A DNA stretch of 31,084 nt from CAYRHS01 sp964424125 (lineage in GTDB: Bacteria > Actinomycetota > Acidimicrobiia > IMCC26256 > JAOSJL01), in contig CAYRHS010000011.1 in NCBI GenBank assembly GCA_964424125.1, positions 1 to 31,084 on the forward strand, read 5' to 3'. Position 1 is the first letter of the stretch; every line of letters begins with the position of its first letter. Below, piece after piece: positions 15,651 to 22,310 of this stretch. The notes beneath the pieces are model-generated. The model was not told where the DNA came from. It made no database searches and worked only from the letters and a program-made list of their open reading frames with translations. The position numbers and the translations under genes are program-made.

Positions 15651-16885
15651 TGCCCAACCGATCGGGCAACACGCTCGTCGACCGGCCACCCCCCGCTCCC
15701 GCGCTCGATGCCGTGCCCGCCTCGGGCGACGACGGGCCCCGGGACACCCGACCGACGCGTCGGGCGCTTCGACGCCGGCGGCGGCGACGCAGATGGGGCG
15801 TGGCCGTCGTCGCCTTCGCGCTCCTGCTCGCGGCGGCTGCAACGTCGCTGGCCGTGCGGGCGGACGACGGTGACGCCCGCAACGGAGCAGGAGCCGGCAG
15901 TGGCGTATCGGAGACCGCTCATCGGACCGCGTTGCTCGTCGCGCTCGTGGATCCGGACGGAACCGCCCGCCGGTTGTTCCTCCTCGGGGAGGACGACGCC
16001 GGCGAGCCTTCGGTCATGCTCCTCCCTGTGGGAACGCAGGTCGAGGTGCCGTCGATGGGGCTGCAGGCGCTCGCCGACGTCCCCGCGCTCGGCGACGCCG
16101 CGCTGCTGCCGGTTACGGTCTCGAGTTCGGTGGGAGTAGGCCTCGACGAACCGACCGCGTTCGTCCCCACCGTCGAGTTCTCCGAGTTGCTGTCGTCGAT
16201 TCCGAGCATCGACGTCGAGCTCCGTCAGCCGGTGGAGGTCGAGACGTTCGAGGGGACGCTGCGGCTCGACGCCGGGCCACAAGCGCTGAGCGGTGAGGAG
16301 GCGTCGTTGCTGCTCGCGTTGCCCGGCCGGGGAAGCGAGCTCGACGACCTCGTCACCGTCCAGGCGGTGCTCGAAGGATTGCTCTCCTCGCTTGCGGCAC
16401 CGGACCTCGCCGACCGATTTCGAACGGCCGTGCCGCAGCTCGCCCGGTTCGTCGATGCGGGTGGAGACGACGTCCGCTTCGACACGCTCCCCGTCGAGCC
16501 GATGGCCAGCGGCTTCGAGGAGCGCTACCGCATTCGCGAGGACGATCTTGTCGGCGCCGTCGATCGGATGCTGCCGGGAACGCAGCTGGAGCTCGACGGC
16601 GCTCGACCGCGTACCGAGATCCGCAACGGCACCGGCGAGGTGGGCGTGACAGTGCGGGCGGCAGAGATCGTGGTACCCCTGGGTGCCGAGGTCACTCTGA
16701 CGGGCAACGTGCGGGGTTTCGGCGTCGCCGAGACCACCGTCCAGTACCACCGCCCGGAGGCCCGTGAGGCCGCGGCCGAGCTGGCCCAAGCGCTCGGGGG
16801 TGTTCCGGTCGGACGCGCCGATCCCGTGCTGGGATCCGTCGACATCACGATCGTCGTCGGGGCAGACTTCCCGACAGGCTCTTGA
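15650..16885 (+). CDS. Membrane-anchored protein with divergent LCP-like region and C-terminal LytR_C domain
   Basis: The protein has 411 residues: an Arg-rich cytoplasmic N-terminus (RRALRRRRRRRR, about 37-48), one membrane segment (about 49-70) and an extracellular part. Residues 85-260 resemble an LCP (LytR-CpsA-Psr) domain in layout (LLVALVDPDG, LPVGTQVEVPSMGLQALADV, LRLDAGPQALSGEEASLLL). However, I do not see the conserved Arg/Asp residues that bind the polyprenyl pyrophosphate, so it may be inactive. Residues 310-411 (TEIRNGTGEVGV to VDITIVVG) match a LytR_C domain. It may act in cell-envelope glycopolymer attachment, by inference only. ATG 15650 overlaps the nadD stop; a GTG at 15647 is an alternative. 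The stop overlaps the rsfS frame. Confidence 0.68.
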   Translation: MPNRSGNTLVDRPPPAPALDAVPASGDDGPRDTRPTRRALRRRRRRRRWGVAVVAFALLLAAAATSLAVRADDGDARNGAGAGSGVSETAHRTALLVALVDPDGTARRLFLLGEDDAGEPSVMLLPVGTQVEVPSMGLQALADVPALGDAALLPVTVSSSVGVGLDEPTAFVPTVEFSELLSSIPSIDVELRQPVEVETFEGTLRLDAGPQALSGEEASLLLALPGRGSELDDLVTVQAVLEGLLSSLAAPDLADRFRTAVPQLARFVDAGGDDVRFDTLPVEPMASGFEERYRIREDDLVGAVDRMLPGTQLELDGARPRTEIRNGTGEVGVTVRAAEIVVPLGAEVTLTGNVRGFGVAETTVQYHRPEAREAAAELAQALGGVPVGRADPVLGSVDITIVVGADFPTGS

Positions 16886-17286
16886 GGAGGCATCTGCTGG
16901 AATCCGAAGATGCAACGCGACGGGCGCGGACCATCTCCGAGGCCGCGATCGACAAGGGCGGCCTCGAGACGGTGGTGCTCGATGTGAGCGAGCTCCTGGG
17001 GATCGCCGACCTGTTCGTGATCACGAGCGGCGCCAACTCTCGCCAGATCCGGACGATCGTCGACGAGCTCCAGCAACGGGTCGCTCGTGACGACGGTGGC
17101 AAGCCTCGCAGCGTCGAGGGGCTCGAGGACCTCGAGTGGGTCCTGCTCGACTACGGCGACGTCGTCGTGCACGTCTTCAGCCGGGAGGCGCGTGACTTCT
17201 ACGCGCTCGATCGGCTCTGGGCTGATGCCCCCCGTGTGGACGAGGCGCTGCCGGCGACCACGAACGCCGGCGGTGCGGCCGGGTGA
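16882..17286 (+). CDS. rsfS: Ribosome silencing factor RsfS
   Basis: RsfS binds ribosomal protein uL14 and blocks joining of the 30S and 50S subunits when nutrients are scarce. The conserved core is clear: VVLDVSELLGIADLFVITSGANSRQIRTIVDEL and EGLEDLEWVLLDYGDVVVHVFSREARDFYALDRLW. The nadD / LCP-like / rsfS order is typical of actinobacteria. The start is uncertain. TTG 16882 overlaps the preceding stop but lies on top of the strong ribosome-binding site GAGGAGG (16884-16890). An in-frame CTG at 16897 sits 6 bases behind that site and would give a 129-residue protein, close to the usual size. The C-terminus ends 12 bases before the convergent minus-strand gene. Confidence 0.92.
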   Translation: MRRHLLESEDATRRARTISEAAIDKGGLETVVLDVSELLGIADLFVITSGANSRQIRTIVDELQQRVARDDGGKPRSVEGLEDLEWVLLDYGDVVVHVFSREARDFYALDRLWADAPRVDEALPATTNAGGAAG

Positions 17287-17298
17287 GCGCAGCCGGGC

Positions 17299-17712
17299 TC
17301 AGCCGGTGCAGGCTCCGTCGGTGACCGCGTAGTCCTGGGCCGGTTGGACGCAGATCTCGCGCGCTTCGTCGCCCGTCCCGATCTGGAAGGTGATCGGCGC
17401 GTCGACTTCGCCGTTGTCGGCGGCGACGGCGTCGACGACCGCCTGCTCCCGGTCTTCGCGGAACGTCGGGGAGCCCTGCGACCGGCCGGCGAAGAAGCCA
17501 CCGATCGCGACGGCGCCGACGACGATCGTCGCGGCGACGAGCCGTTGGGTGTGCGTCGTGGCCCGAGCGAGCGCGAAGAGATCGCGTCGCTCGCCCCGTT
17601 CCTTCGGTCGAGGCTTGGCGCGCTCTTTGGTCTGCGCGCGTGTCGCCGCGCCCGGCTTGCCCTTCGGAGCCGGCCCCCGCGACCGTCGCTTCTTCCTCGA
17701 CTTCTTCGCCAT
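17299..17712 (-). CDS. Single-pass membrane protein of unknown function with C-terminal cysteine pair (small paralogue)
   Basis: I do not recognise a family. The 137-residue protein starts with a Lys/Arg/Pro-rich cytoplasmic segment (1-50, AKKSRKKRRSRGPAPKG), followed by one membrane helix (about 57-76, ending FFAGRS) and a short acidic extracytoplasmic part. The tail contains QIGTG, Cys121 and AVTDGAC with Cys135. The same layout (FAGxS at the membrane edge, TF-x-DR/ED-R, QIG, Cys, AVTxGAC) appears in the neighbouring gene, so the two look like a tandem duplication. The ATG overlaps the upstream stop (TGATG), so they are co-translated. The frame is open further upstream, but only this ATG fits. 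The cysteines may form a disulfide outside the membrane. Confidence 0.75.
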   Translation of the reverse strand: MAKKSRKKRRSRGPAPKGKPGAATRAQTKERAKPRPKERGERRDLFALARATTHTQRLVAATIVVGAVAIGGFFAGRSQGSPTFREDREQAVVDAVAADNGEVDAPITFQIGTGDEAREICVQPAQDYAVTDGACTG

Positions 17713-18281
17713 CAGACCTCGCACGCTCCGGGGGTCACCGCCTGGTCCGCGCCCTCGTCGACGAGCGTTCCGAGGTCCAGGCACGCGCTGACGTCGCCGA
17801 TCTGGACCTGCACGAGCGAGTTGTCGTCGATCTGGTCGCCTGCGTCCTCCTCGGAGCCCTCGGGGAGACCGTTGCGGTCCTTGATCTCGTGGACCTCTAC
17901 CCCGAACTCGGAGCGTTCGTCGTACAGGTTCCCGGTTTCCTCGAGCAGATCGTCGTAGCCGATCTGCTCCGCGAGCTGACGTTCCTCGTCCGAACGTTCC
18001 CCGTCGTCGATCCACCGTTGCTGTTCCGCGAGGAGGAGGTCGGCGTAGCCCACCGCCTGGGCGACGACCGTCGCCTGGATCACGACCTCGTCCCGATCCG
18101 AGAACGTCTCCTCGTCGGCGGTGGACCAGCCCGCGAAGTACGCACCCACGGCGGCGATCACCGCCACGACCGCGGTGATGCCGACCAGGTGCCGCCCTCG
18201 GATCCGGCGGGGCTCGACGATCAACCCCGCCGACTCGGCCGAGTTGGCGCGTGGTGCTCGGTCGGTGTCGGTCTCGCTCAC
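17712..18281 (-). CDS. Single-pass membrane protein of unknown function with C-terminal cysteine pair (long paralogue)
   Basis: No family is recognised. The 189-residue protein has a short polar N-terminus, one membrane helix (about 31-51, ending YFAGWS) and a strongly acidic extracytoplasmic region (55-189). That region is probably largely helical (AVGYADLLLAEQQRWIDDGE, then IGYDDLLEETGN). Its end holds QIGDVSAC with Cys167 and AVTPGAC with Cys187, matching the tail of the next gene. The extra 70-80 residues between helix and tail distinguish it from the small paralogue. The GTG start lies 6 bases behind a TAACGT hexamer embedded in a perfect palindrome. It is divergent from the encapsulin operon across 171 bases. 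A lipid- or cation-related sensor role is possible but not supported by any motif. Confidence 0.72.
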   Translation of the reverse strand: MSETDTDRAPRANSAESAGLIVEPRRIRGRHLVGITAVVAVIAAVGAYFAGWSTADEETFSDRDEVVIQATVVAQAVGYADLLLAEQQRWIDDGERSDEERQLAEQIGYDDLLEETGNLYDERSEFGVEVHEIKDRNGLPEGSEEDAGDQIDDNSLVQVQIGDVSACLDLGTLVDEGADQAVTPGACEV

Positions 18282-18285
18282 GGCC

Positions 18286-18298
18286 TCACGTTACGTGA
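18286..18298. promoter_or_regulatory. Perfect palindrome TCACGT-T-ACGTGA over the -10 of the membrane-protein pair
   Basis: A 6-bp inverted repeat around a single central T overlaps the minus-strand -10 hexamer TAACGT (18293-18288), which ends 6 bases before the GTG at 18281. This is the position expected for a repressor operator on a leaderless promoter. The binding protein is unknown. Confidence 0.5.
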
Positions 18299-18365
18299 TC
18301 GTCGGCGCTTCGTCGGCCGGCCGGAATGCCGCCCGCCAGCGTCGTTCGTGCCGGAGAACCTTCTC

Positions 18366-18389
18366 ATGTACATTCCATCGAACGTGCAT
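18366..18389. promoter_or_regulatory. Imperfect inverted repeat and candidate -10 (TACATT) upstream of the encapsulin operon
   Basis: ATGTACATT and AACGTGCAT form an inverted repeat (7 of 9 positions) around a 6-base spacer. The left arm contains the 8-bp palindrome ATGTACAT and TACATT (18369-18374), a plausible -10. A leader of about 70 bases would follow, with GGAGG at 18442-18446 before the ferritin ATG. No match to a DtxR/IdeR or Fur box is evident by eye. Confidence 0.35.
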
Positions 18390-18452
18390 CGTCGGGTCCG
18401 TGCTGGTCGGGGGCGGCGGTCTGGGTGAACGAGGCGCAGTCGGAGGCACGCA

Positions 18453-18830
18453 ATGGCGAGTGAGGGATATCACGAGCCCGTCGACGCGCTCGACAGCGAC
18501 GTCATCGAGCGCCATCGAGCCATCGTGTCCATCATGGAGGAGCTCGAGGCCGTCGACTGGTACAGCCAGCGCGTCAGCGCGACCGGCAACGCTGAGCTCG
18601 CGGCCATCCTCGCCCACAACCGCGACGAGGAGAAGGAGCACGCGGCGATGGTGATCGAGTGGCTTCGTCGCCACGATCCCGTGCTCGACCGGCATCTCCG
18701 GACCTACCTGTTCACGGAGGCTCCTGTCACCGAGATCGAGGCAGCCGCCGAAGAGGATGCGAGCGATGCGGAGGCGGACCACTCGCTCGGCATCGGAAGT
18801 CTCAAGCTGATCCAGGAGGACGCGTCGTGA
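18453..18830 (+). CDS. Encapsulated ferritin (EncFtn), cargo of the encapsulin
   Basis: This is a 125-residue ferritin-like protein of the encapsulated-ferritin family. It oxidises Fe2+ at dimer interfaces and mineralises iron inside the encapsulin shell. The first helix has HRAIVSIMEELEAVDWYSQR and the second HNRDEEKEHAAMVIEWLRR. By alignment through the shared Trp-Tyr pair, Glu30, Glu60 and His63 correspond to the ferroxidase residues Glu32, Glu62 and His65 of the Rhodospirillum rubrum protein. RTYLFTE ends the fold. After an acidic linker comes SLGIGSLK (111-118), the cargo-loading peptide that docks inside the shell. The ATG has a good ribosome-binding site (GGAGG, 6-base spacer). The stop overlaps the encapsulin start (GTGA). 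Confidence 0.95.
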   Translation: MASEGYHEPVDALDSDVIERHRAIVSIMEELEAVDWYSQRVSATGNAELAAILAHNRDEEKEHAAMVIEWLRRHDPVLDRHLRTYLFTEAPVTEIEAAAEEDASDAEADHSLGIGSLKLIQEDAS

Positions 18831-19636
18831 ACCATCTCTTCCGCGAGCTCGCCCCGATCTCCGACGCGGCATGGCGAGAGATCGAGACCGAAGCGAAGCG
18901 CGCGCTCGAGAACTTCCTCGCGGCTCGGAAGCTGGTCGACTTCAGCGGCCCGCACGGGTGGGATGCGTCCGCGGTCACCCTCGGCACGGTGGAGGAGTTG
19001 CCATCCGAGCCGGTCGACGGCATCGAGGGCGCCAAGCGCCAGGTCCAGACCTACGTCGAGCTCCGGGCGCACTTCACCCTCCAACGGGACGAGCTCGACG
19101 CGATCGAGCGCGGCCACAAGTCACCCGACCTCGAGCCGGTCGTCGACGCGGCCCGGCGAATCGCCACCGCCGAGGACAAGGCCGTGTTCCACGGCTACGG
19201 CGCGGGCAACATCACGGGGATCGCCGAGTCCTCGCCGCACGACCCGGTCGCGCTCGGTGACAACTTCGGCAGCTACCCGACCTGGGTGGCCACGGCGGTC
19301 GCGCGACTCCGTGACGCCGGAGTCGAGGACCCCTACGGGATCGCGCTCGGACCGCGGTGCTACGCCGGCATTCTGGAGACGACCGAGGACGGCGGGTACC
19401 CGGTTCTGGAACGGCTGCGGCTGATCCTCGGTGGGCCGGTGGTGTACGCGCCGGCCGTCGACGGTGCCGTCGTCCTCTCCCTGCGGGGTGACGACTTCGA
19501 GCTCTACTGCGGCGAGGACTTCGCCATCGGCTTCGAGACAGCGGACCGGGGAACCGTCGACCTCTTCATCGAGGAGAGCATCACCTTCCACGCGCACTCG
19601 CCGGAAGCCGCGGTGCCGCTCCGCTACGAGCCCTAG
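18827..19636 (+). CDS. Encapsulin shell protein (family 1, HK97 fold)
   Basis: This 269-residue protein self-assembles into an icosahedral nanocompartment about 24 nm wide in typical family 1 members. Characteristic stretches include LFRELAPISDAAWREIETEAKR at the start, LAARKLVDFSGPHGWD, RGHKSPDLEPVVDAA, EDKAVFHGYGAGNITGI and the end DLFIEESITFHAHSPEAAVPLRYEP. The length equals that of the Thermotoga and Rhodospirillum shells. The GTG start overlaps the ferritin stop, coupling shell and cargo synthesis. Together they form a complete iron-storage compartment protecting against free iron and oxidative stress. The gene converges on the ATPase gene with 30 bases between stops. Confidence 0.96.
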   Translation: MNHLFRELAPISDAAWREIETEAKRALENFLAARKLVDFSGPHGWDASAVTLGTVEELPSEPVDGIEGAKRQVQTYVELRAHFTLQRDELDAIERGHKSPDLEPVVDAARRIATAEDKAVFHGYGAGNITGIAESSPHDPVALGDNFGSYPTWVATAVARLRDAGVEDPYGIALGPRCYAGILETTEDGGYPVLERLRLILGGPVVYAPAVDGAVVLSLRGDDFELYCGEDFAIGFETADRGTVDLFIEESITFHAHSPEAAVPLRYEP

Positions 19637-19666
19637 CTCTCCGATCTCCCGCGCGCGGTCCGTCGT

Positions 19667-22117
19667 TCACCCTGCGGCCGCGCCGACGTCGGGGGTCCTC
19701 GAGCCGGCGAACGGGTGGGCGTCGAGGTAGCGGTAGGCGAGGATCTTGACCCGGTCGTTGACGAGGAACCACGAGAGCGAATAGGCCCAGACCGCAAGGG
19801 CTCGCCACCAACCGATCGGTGTCATGAAGAGGCCGAAGACGGCGATCAGCGTCGCGATGAGCTGGGTGCCGAACACCGCCGCGAGGAGAACCGGGGCGGG
19901 CCGGTCCTTCCAGAAGGGCCCGCGCGTGCGCGTCACGAAGATGGTCAGGTGCCCGGCCACCGACAGCTTGAGGTACATGAGCGTCCGCGTGAGGTCGTGG
20001 CCGTAGCCGAAGCCGACGCGCGCGATCGCGAAGAGCCCGAATGACGCGACGACGCCGGTGATGCCGAGCACGGTCGCGACGGCGAGCACGGTGCGCATCT
20101 GCCACGCCGCCGGGTCCGCCGTCGCCGTCGCGTGGTCGTAGGCGATCGCGAGGATGGCCGCGTCGTTCAGGAGCGCGAGCAGCACGATCATGATCGCGGT
20201 CACCGGGAAGACGTCGAAGACGAGGATCGCGGCGGTCACGAAGAACAGCACGCGAACCGTCTCGGCGATTCGGTAGATCGCATAGCTGGTCATGCGGGCG
20301 AAGATCTCGCGGCTCGTGCGGATCGCATCGACGATCACGGAGAGACCGGGTGCGAGGAGCACGATGTCGGCCGCGGCTCGTGCCGCGTCCGTGGCGCCGG
20401 CGACCGCGATTCCAGCGTCGGCCTGTTTGAGCGCGGGGGCGTCGTTGACCCCGTCGCCCGTCATCCCCACGAGATGGCCGCGTGCCTGGAGCAGCTCGAC
20501 GATGCGGAACTTGTGCTCCGGGAAGACCTCCGCGAATCCGTCCGCGCGCTCCACGATGTCGACACGAGCCGTCTCGTCGGCATCGGGCTCGAACCGGTCG
20601 GGGGGCTCGATGTCGGTCCCGAGGCCGATCTCGCGCGCGACCTCGCGGGCGATGGGCCGCTGGTCGCCGGTGACCATCTTGACCGTGACGCCGAGCCCGC
20701 GCGCGGCGTCGATGGTCTCCGCGGAGTCGGCACGCGGCGGGTCCGCGAGGGGCAGCACTCCGAGGAGCCACCAGGGACCGTCCCCGTCGGCGCGCGCGAC
20801 CCCGAGCGCCCGCGAGCCGACGCGGGCGAATCGCTCGATCGCGTCCTCGGCGCCGGCGCGGGCGTCCGGGTCGTCGACCAGACCGAGGATCACCTGGGGC
20901 GCTCCTTTGGCGACGCGGAACGTCGAGTGGTCGGACTCGACGGTGGCGGTGCTGCGCTTCCGGACCGGATCGAAGGGCTCGAAGTCCAGGATCTCGAAGT
21001 GCTCGAGGGCGAAGTCGGTGCGTTCCGCCGCCCGCAGCACCGCGAAATCGATCGGGTCGCGATCCTCGGGCCGCGACGCGAGCGCCGCGGCGGCAATGAC
21101 GGCATCGGTCCCGACCCCTGCGGCCGTGTAGGGCCGTCCCACCTCGAGGCGATTCTGCGTCAGCGTCCCGGTCTTGTCGGCGCAGAGCACGTCGACCCCG
21201 CCCAGCTCCTCGACCGCGGCGAGCCGGCTGACCACGGCCTGGCGTCGGGCGAGGGTCCCGGCGCCGACGGCCATCGTCACCGACAACACGGCCGGGAGCG
21301 CGACCGGGATGGACGCGACCGCGACGACGAGGGCGAACTCGAGCATCTCGGTCAGCCCGGTTCCGCGTGCGACCCCGACCACGAGGATCAACGACACGAG
21401 GGCCGCGGCCAGCGCGATCAGGTAGCGCGCGATGCGCAGGACCGCGCGCTGGAAGTGCGAGACGGTCCCCGCGGATTCGACGAGCTGCGTTGCCCGACCA
21501 AAGTAGGTGCGCGTTCCCGTCGCCGAGACCACCGCGTCCGCTTCACCGACCGTGAGCGACGAGCCCGAGTACAACAGGTCGCCCTGCCGGTGCGTGACGG
21601 GCAGGGATTCGCCGGTCAGCGCCGATTGGTCGACCTCGAGGTCGGATCTCGTGAGGACGCGCGCGTCCGCGGGCACGACGTCGCCCAACCGGACCCGGAT
21701 CAGGTCACCACGCACGAGGTCCCGGGCGTCGAGGTCGCGCCAGGTGCCGTCACGGCGGACCCGTGCCGTCGTCGCGAGTCGCTCCTTCAGCGCCTCGACC
21801 GCGTTCCCGGCCTGGTACTCCTCCCAGAACGAGACCACGCCGTTCATCACCAGCAGGACCCCGATGATGGCTGCGTCTGCCCAACGGCCGACCGCGAGGG
21901 ACAAGCCGAGCGCGATCTCGATCATCCACGGGATCGGCCCCCAGTACCGGGACAGGAGCTCCAGGACCGGGTTGCGGCGGTGCTCCTCGATCGCGTTGGG
22001 CCCGTCGGCCCCGAGCCGCCGGTGGGCCTCCGACTCCGACAACCCCGAGGCCTGTGTGCCGAGCTCGTGCAGCAGCTCCTCGATCGAGGCACGCACGTCC
22101 GATCCGGGATCAGCCAC
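19667..22117 (-). CDS. P-type ATPase, plasma-membrane proton pump type (P3A)
   Basis: With GTG 22117 as start the protein has 816 residues. P-type hallmarks are TGES (168-171) in the actuator domain, the phosphorylated aspartate Asp314 in CADKTGTLTQ, and TGDGVNDAPALKQADAGIAV. Membrane motifs identify the subtype: PVALPAVLSVTMAVGAGTL in M4, Asn92 in MNGVVSFWEEYQAGNA (M2) and Asn651-Asp652 in LLNDAAILAIAYD (M6). These match the Asn106 and Asp684 pair of plant AHA2, which carries protons. It therefore probably extrudes H+ to build membrane potential or control pH. An upstream extension would read through the tRNA-Ala gene and is an artefact. A second GTG at 22096 is an alternative start. Confidence 0.9.
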   Translation of the reverse strand: MADPGSDVRASIEELLHELGTQASGLSESEAHRRLGADGPNAIEEHRRNPVLELLSRYWGPIPWMIEIALGLSLAVGRWADAAIIGVLLVMNGVVSFWEEYQAGNAVEALKERLATTARVRRDGTWRDLDARDLVRGDLIRVRLGDVVPADARVLTRSDLEVDQSALTGESLPVTHRQGDLLYSGSSLTVGEADAVVSATGTRTYFGRATQLVESAGTVSHFQRAVLRIARYLIALAAALVSLILVVGVARGTGLTEMLEFALVVAVASIPVALPAVLSVTMAVGAGTLARRQAVVSRLAAVEELGGVDVLCADKTGTLTQNRLEVGRPYTAAGVGTDAVIAAAALASRPEDRDPIDFAVLRAAERTDFALEHFEILDFEPFDPVRKRSTATVESDHSTFRVAKGAPQVILGLVDDPDARAGAEDAIERFARVGSRALGVARADGDGPWWLLGVLPLADPPRADSAETIDAARGLGVTVKMVTGDQRPIAREVAREIGLGTDIEPPDRFEPDADETARVDIVERADGFAEVFPEHKFRIVELLQARGHLVGMTGDGVNDAPALKQADAGIAVAGATDAARAAADIVLLAPGLSVIVDAIRTSREIFARMTSYAIYRIAETVRVLFFVTAAILVFDVFPVTAIMIVLLALLNDAAILAIAYDHATATADPAAWQMRTVLAVATVLGITGVVASFGLFAIARVGFGYGHDLTRTLMYLKLSVAGHLTIFVTRTRGPFWKDRPAPVLLAAVFGTQLIATLIAVFGLFMTPIGWWRALAVWAYSLSWFLVNDRVKILAYRYLDAHPFAGSRTPDVGAAAG

Positions 22118-22169
22118 TGCTTCGCGACGGGGCGACCACGACGCCGCTACTCGACGAGTCGAAACCGTG

Positions 22170-22243
22170 TGGAGCTGATGGGACTTGAACCCACGACCTC
22201 TTGCATGCCATGCAAGCGCTCTTCCGAACTGAGCTACAGCCCC
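22170..22243 (-). tRNA. tRNA-Ala (anticodon GGC)
   Basis: The 74-base minus-strand sequence folds as a complete cloverleaf: acceptor GGGGCTG/CAGCTCC, D-arm GCTC/GAGC, anticodon arm CTTGC-ATGGCAT-GCAAG and T-arm with TTCAAGT loop. The anticodon GGC (complement of 22207-22209) reads GCC and GCU alanine codons. The acceptor has the G3-U70 wobble pair, the main alanine identity element. Base 73 is A and CCA is not encoded. A TATCGT hexamer (22259-22254) may be its -10. Confidence 0.97.
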
Positions 22244-22298
22244 GGGAGCCCCCACGATAGCAGCGACCATTTTTCCCTCTCGCGCCGCGGGCGCCGCC

Positions 22299-22304
22299 TA
22301 CGCT
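22299..22304 (+). promoter_or_regulatory. -10 hexamer TACGCT for leuS (leaderless)
   Basis: TACGCT ends 6 bases before the GTG at 22311, with no ribosome-binding site between. It is identical in sequence and spacing to the ACT-gene promoter. It lies 56 bases from the divergent tRNA-Ala. Confidence 0.6.
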
Positions 22305-22310
22305 CACGGC

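Noticed and set aside
18376..18390. Possible LexA (SOS) box near CGAAC upstream of the encapsulin operon
   Set aside because: Only the left half matches CGAAC-N4-GTTCG; the right half does not.
22151..22162. TCGAC-GA-GTCGA hairpin downstream of tRNA-Ala as a terminator
   Set aside because: Five-base stem with a two-base loop and no T-run; too weak to call.
22118..22270. N-terminal extension of the P-type ATPase frame (AQFGRALAWHARGRGFKSHQLH)
   Set aside because: This peptide is the translation of the tRNA-Ala gene in the same orientation, a well-known annotation artefact. The ATPase start was moved to 22117.
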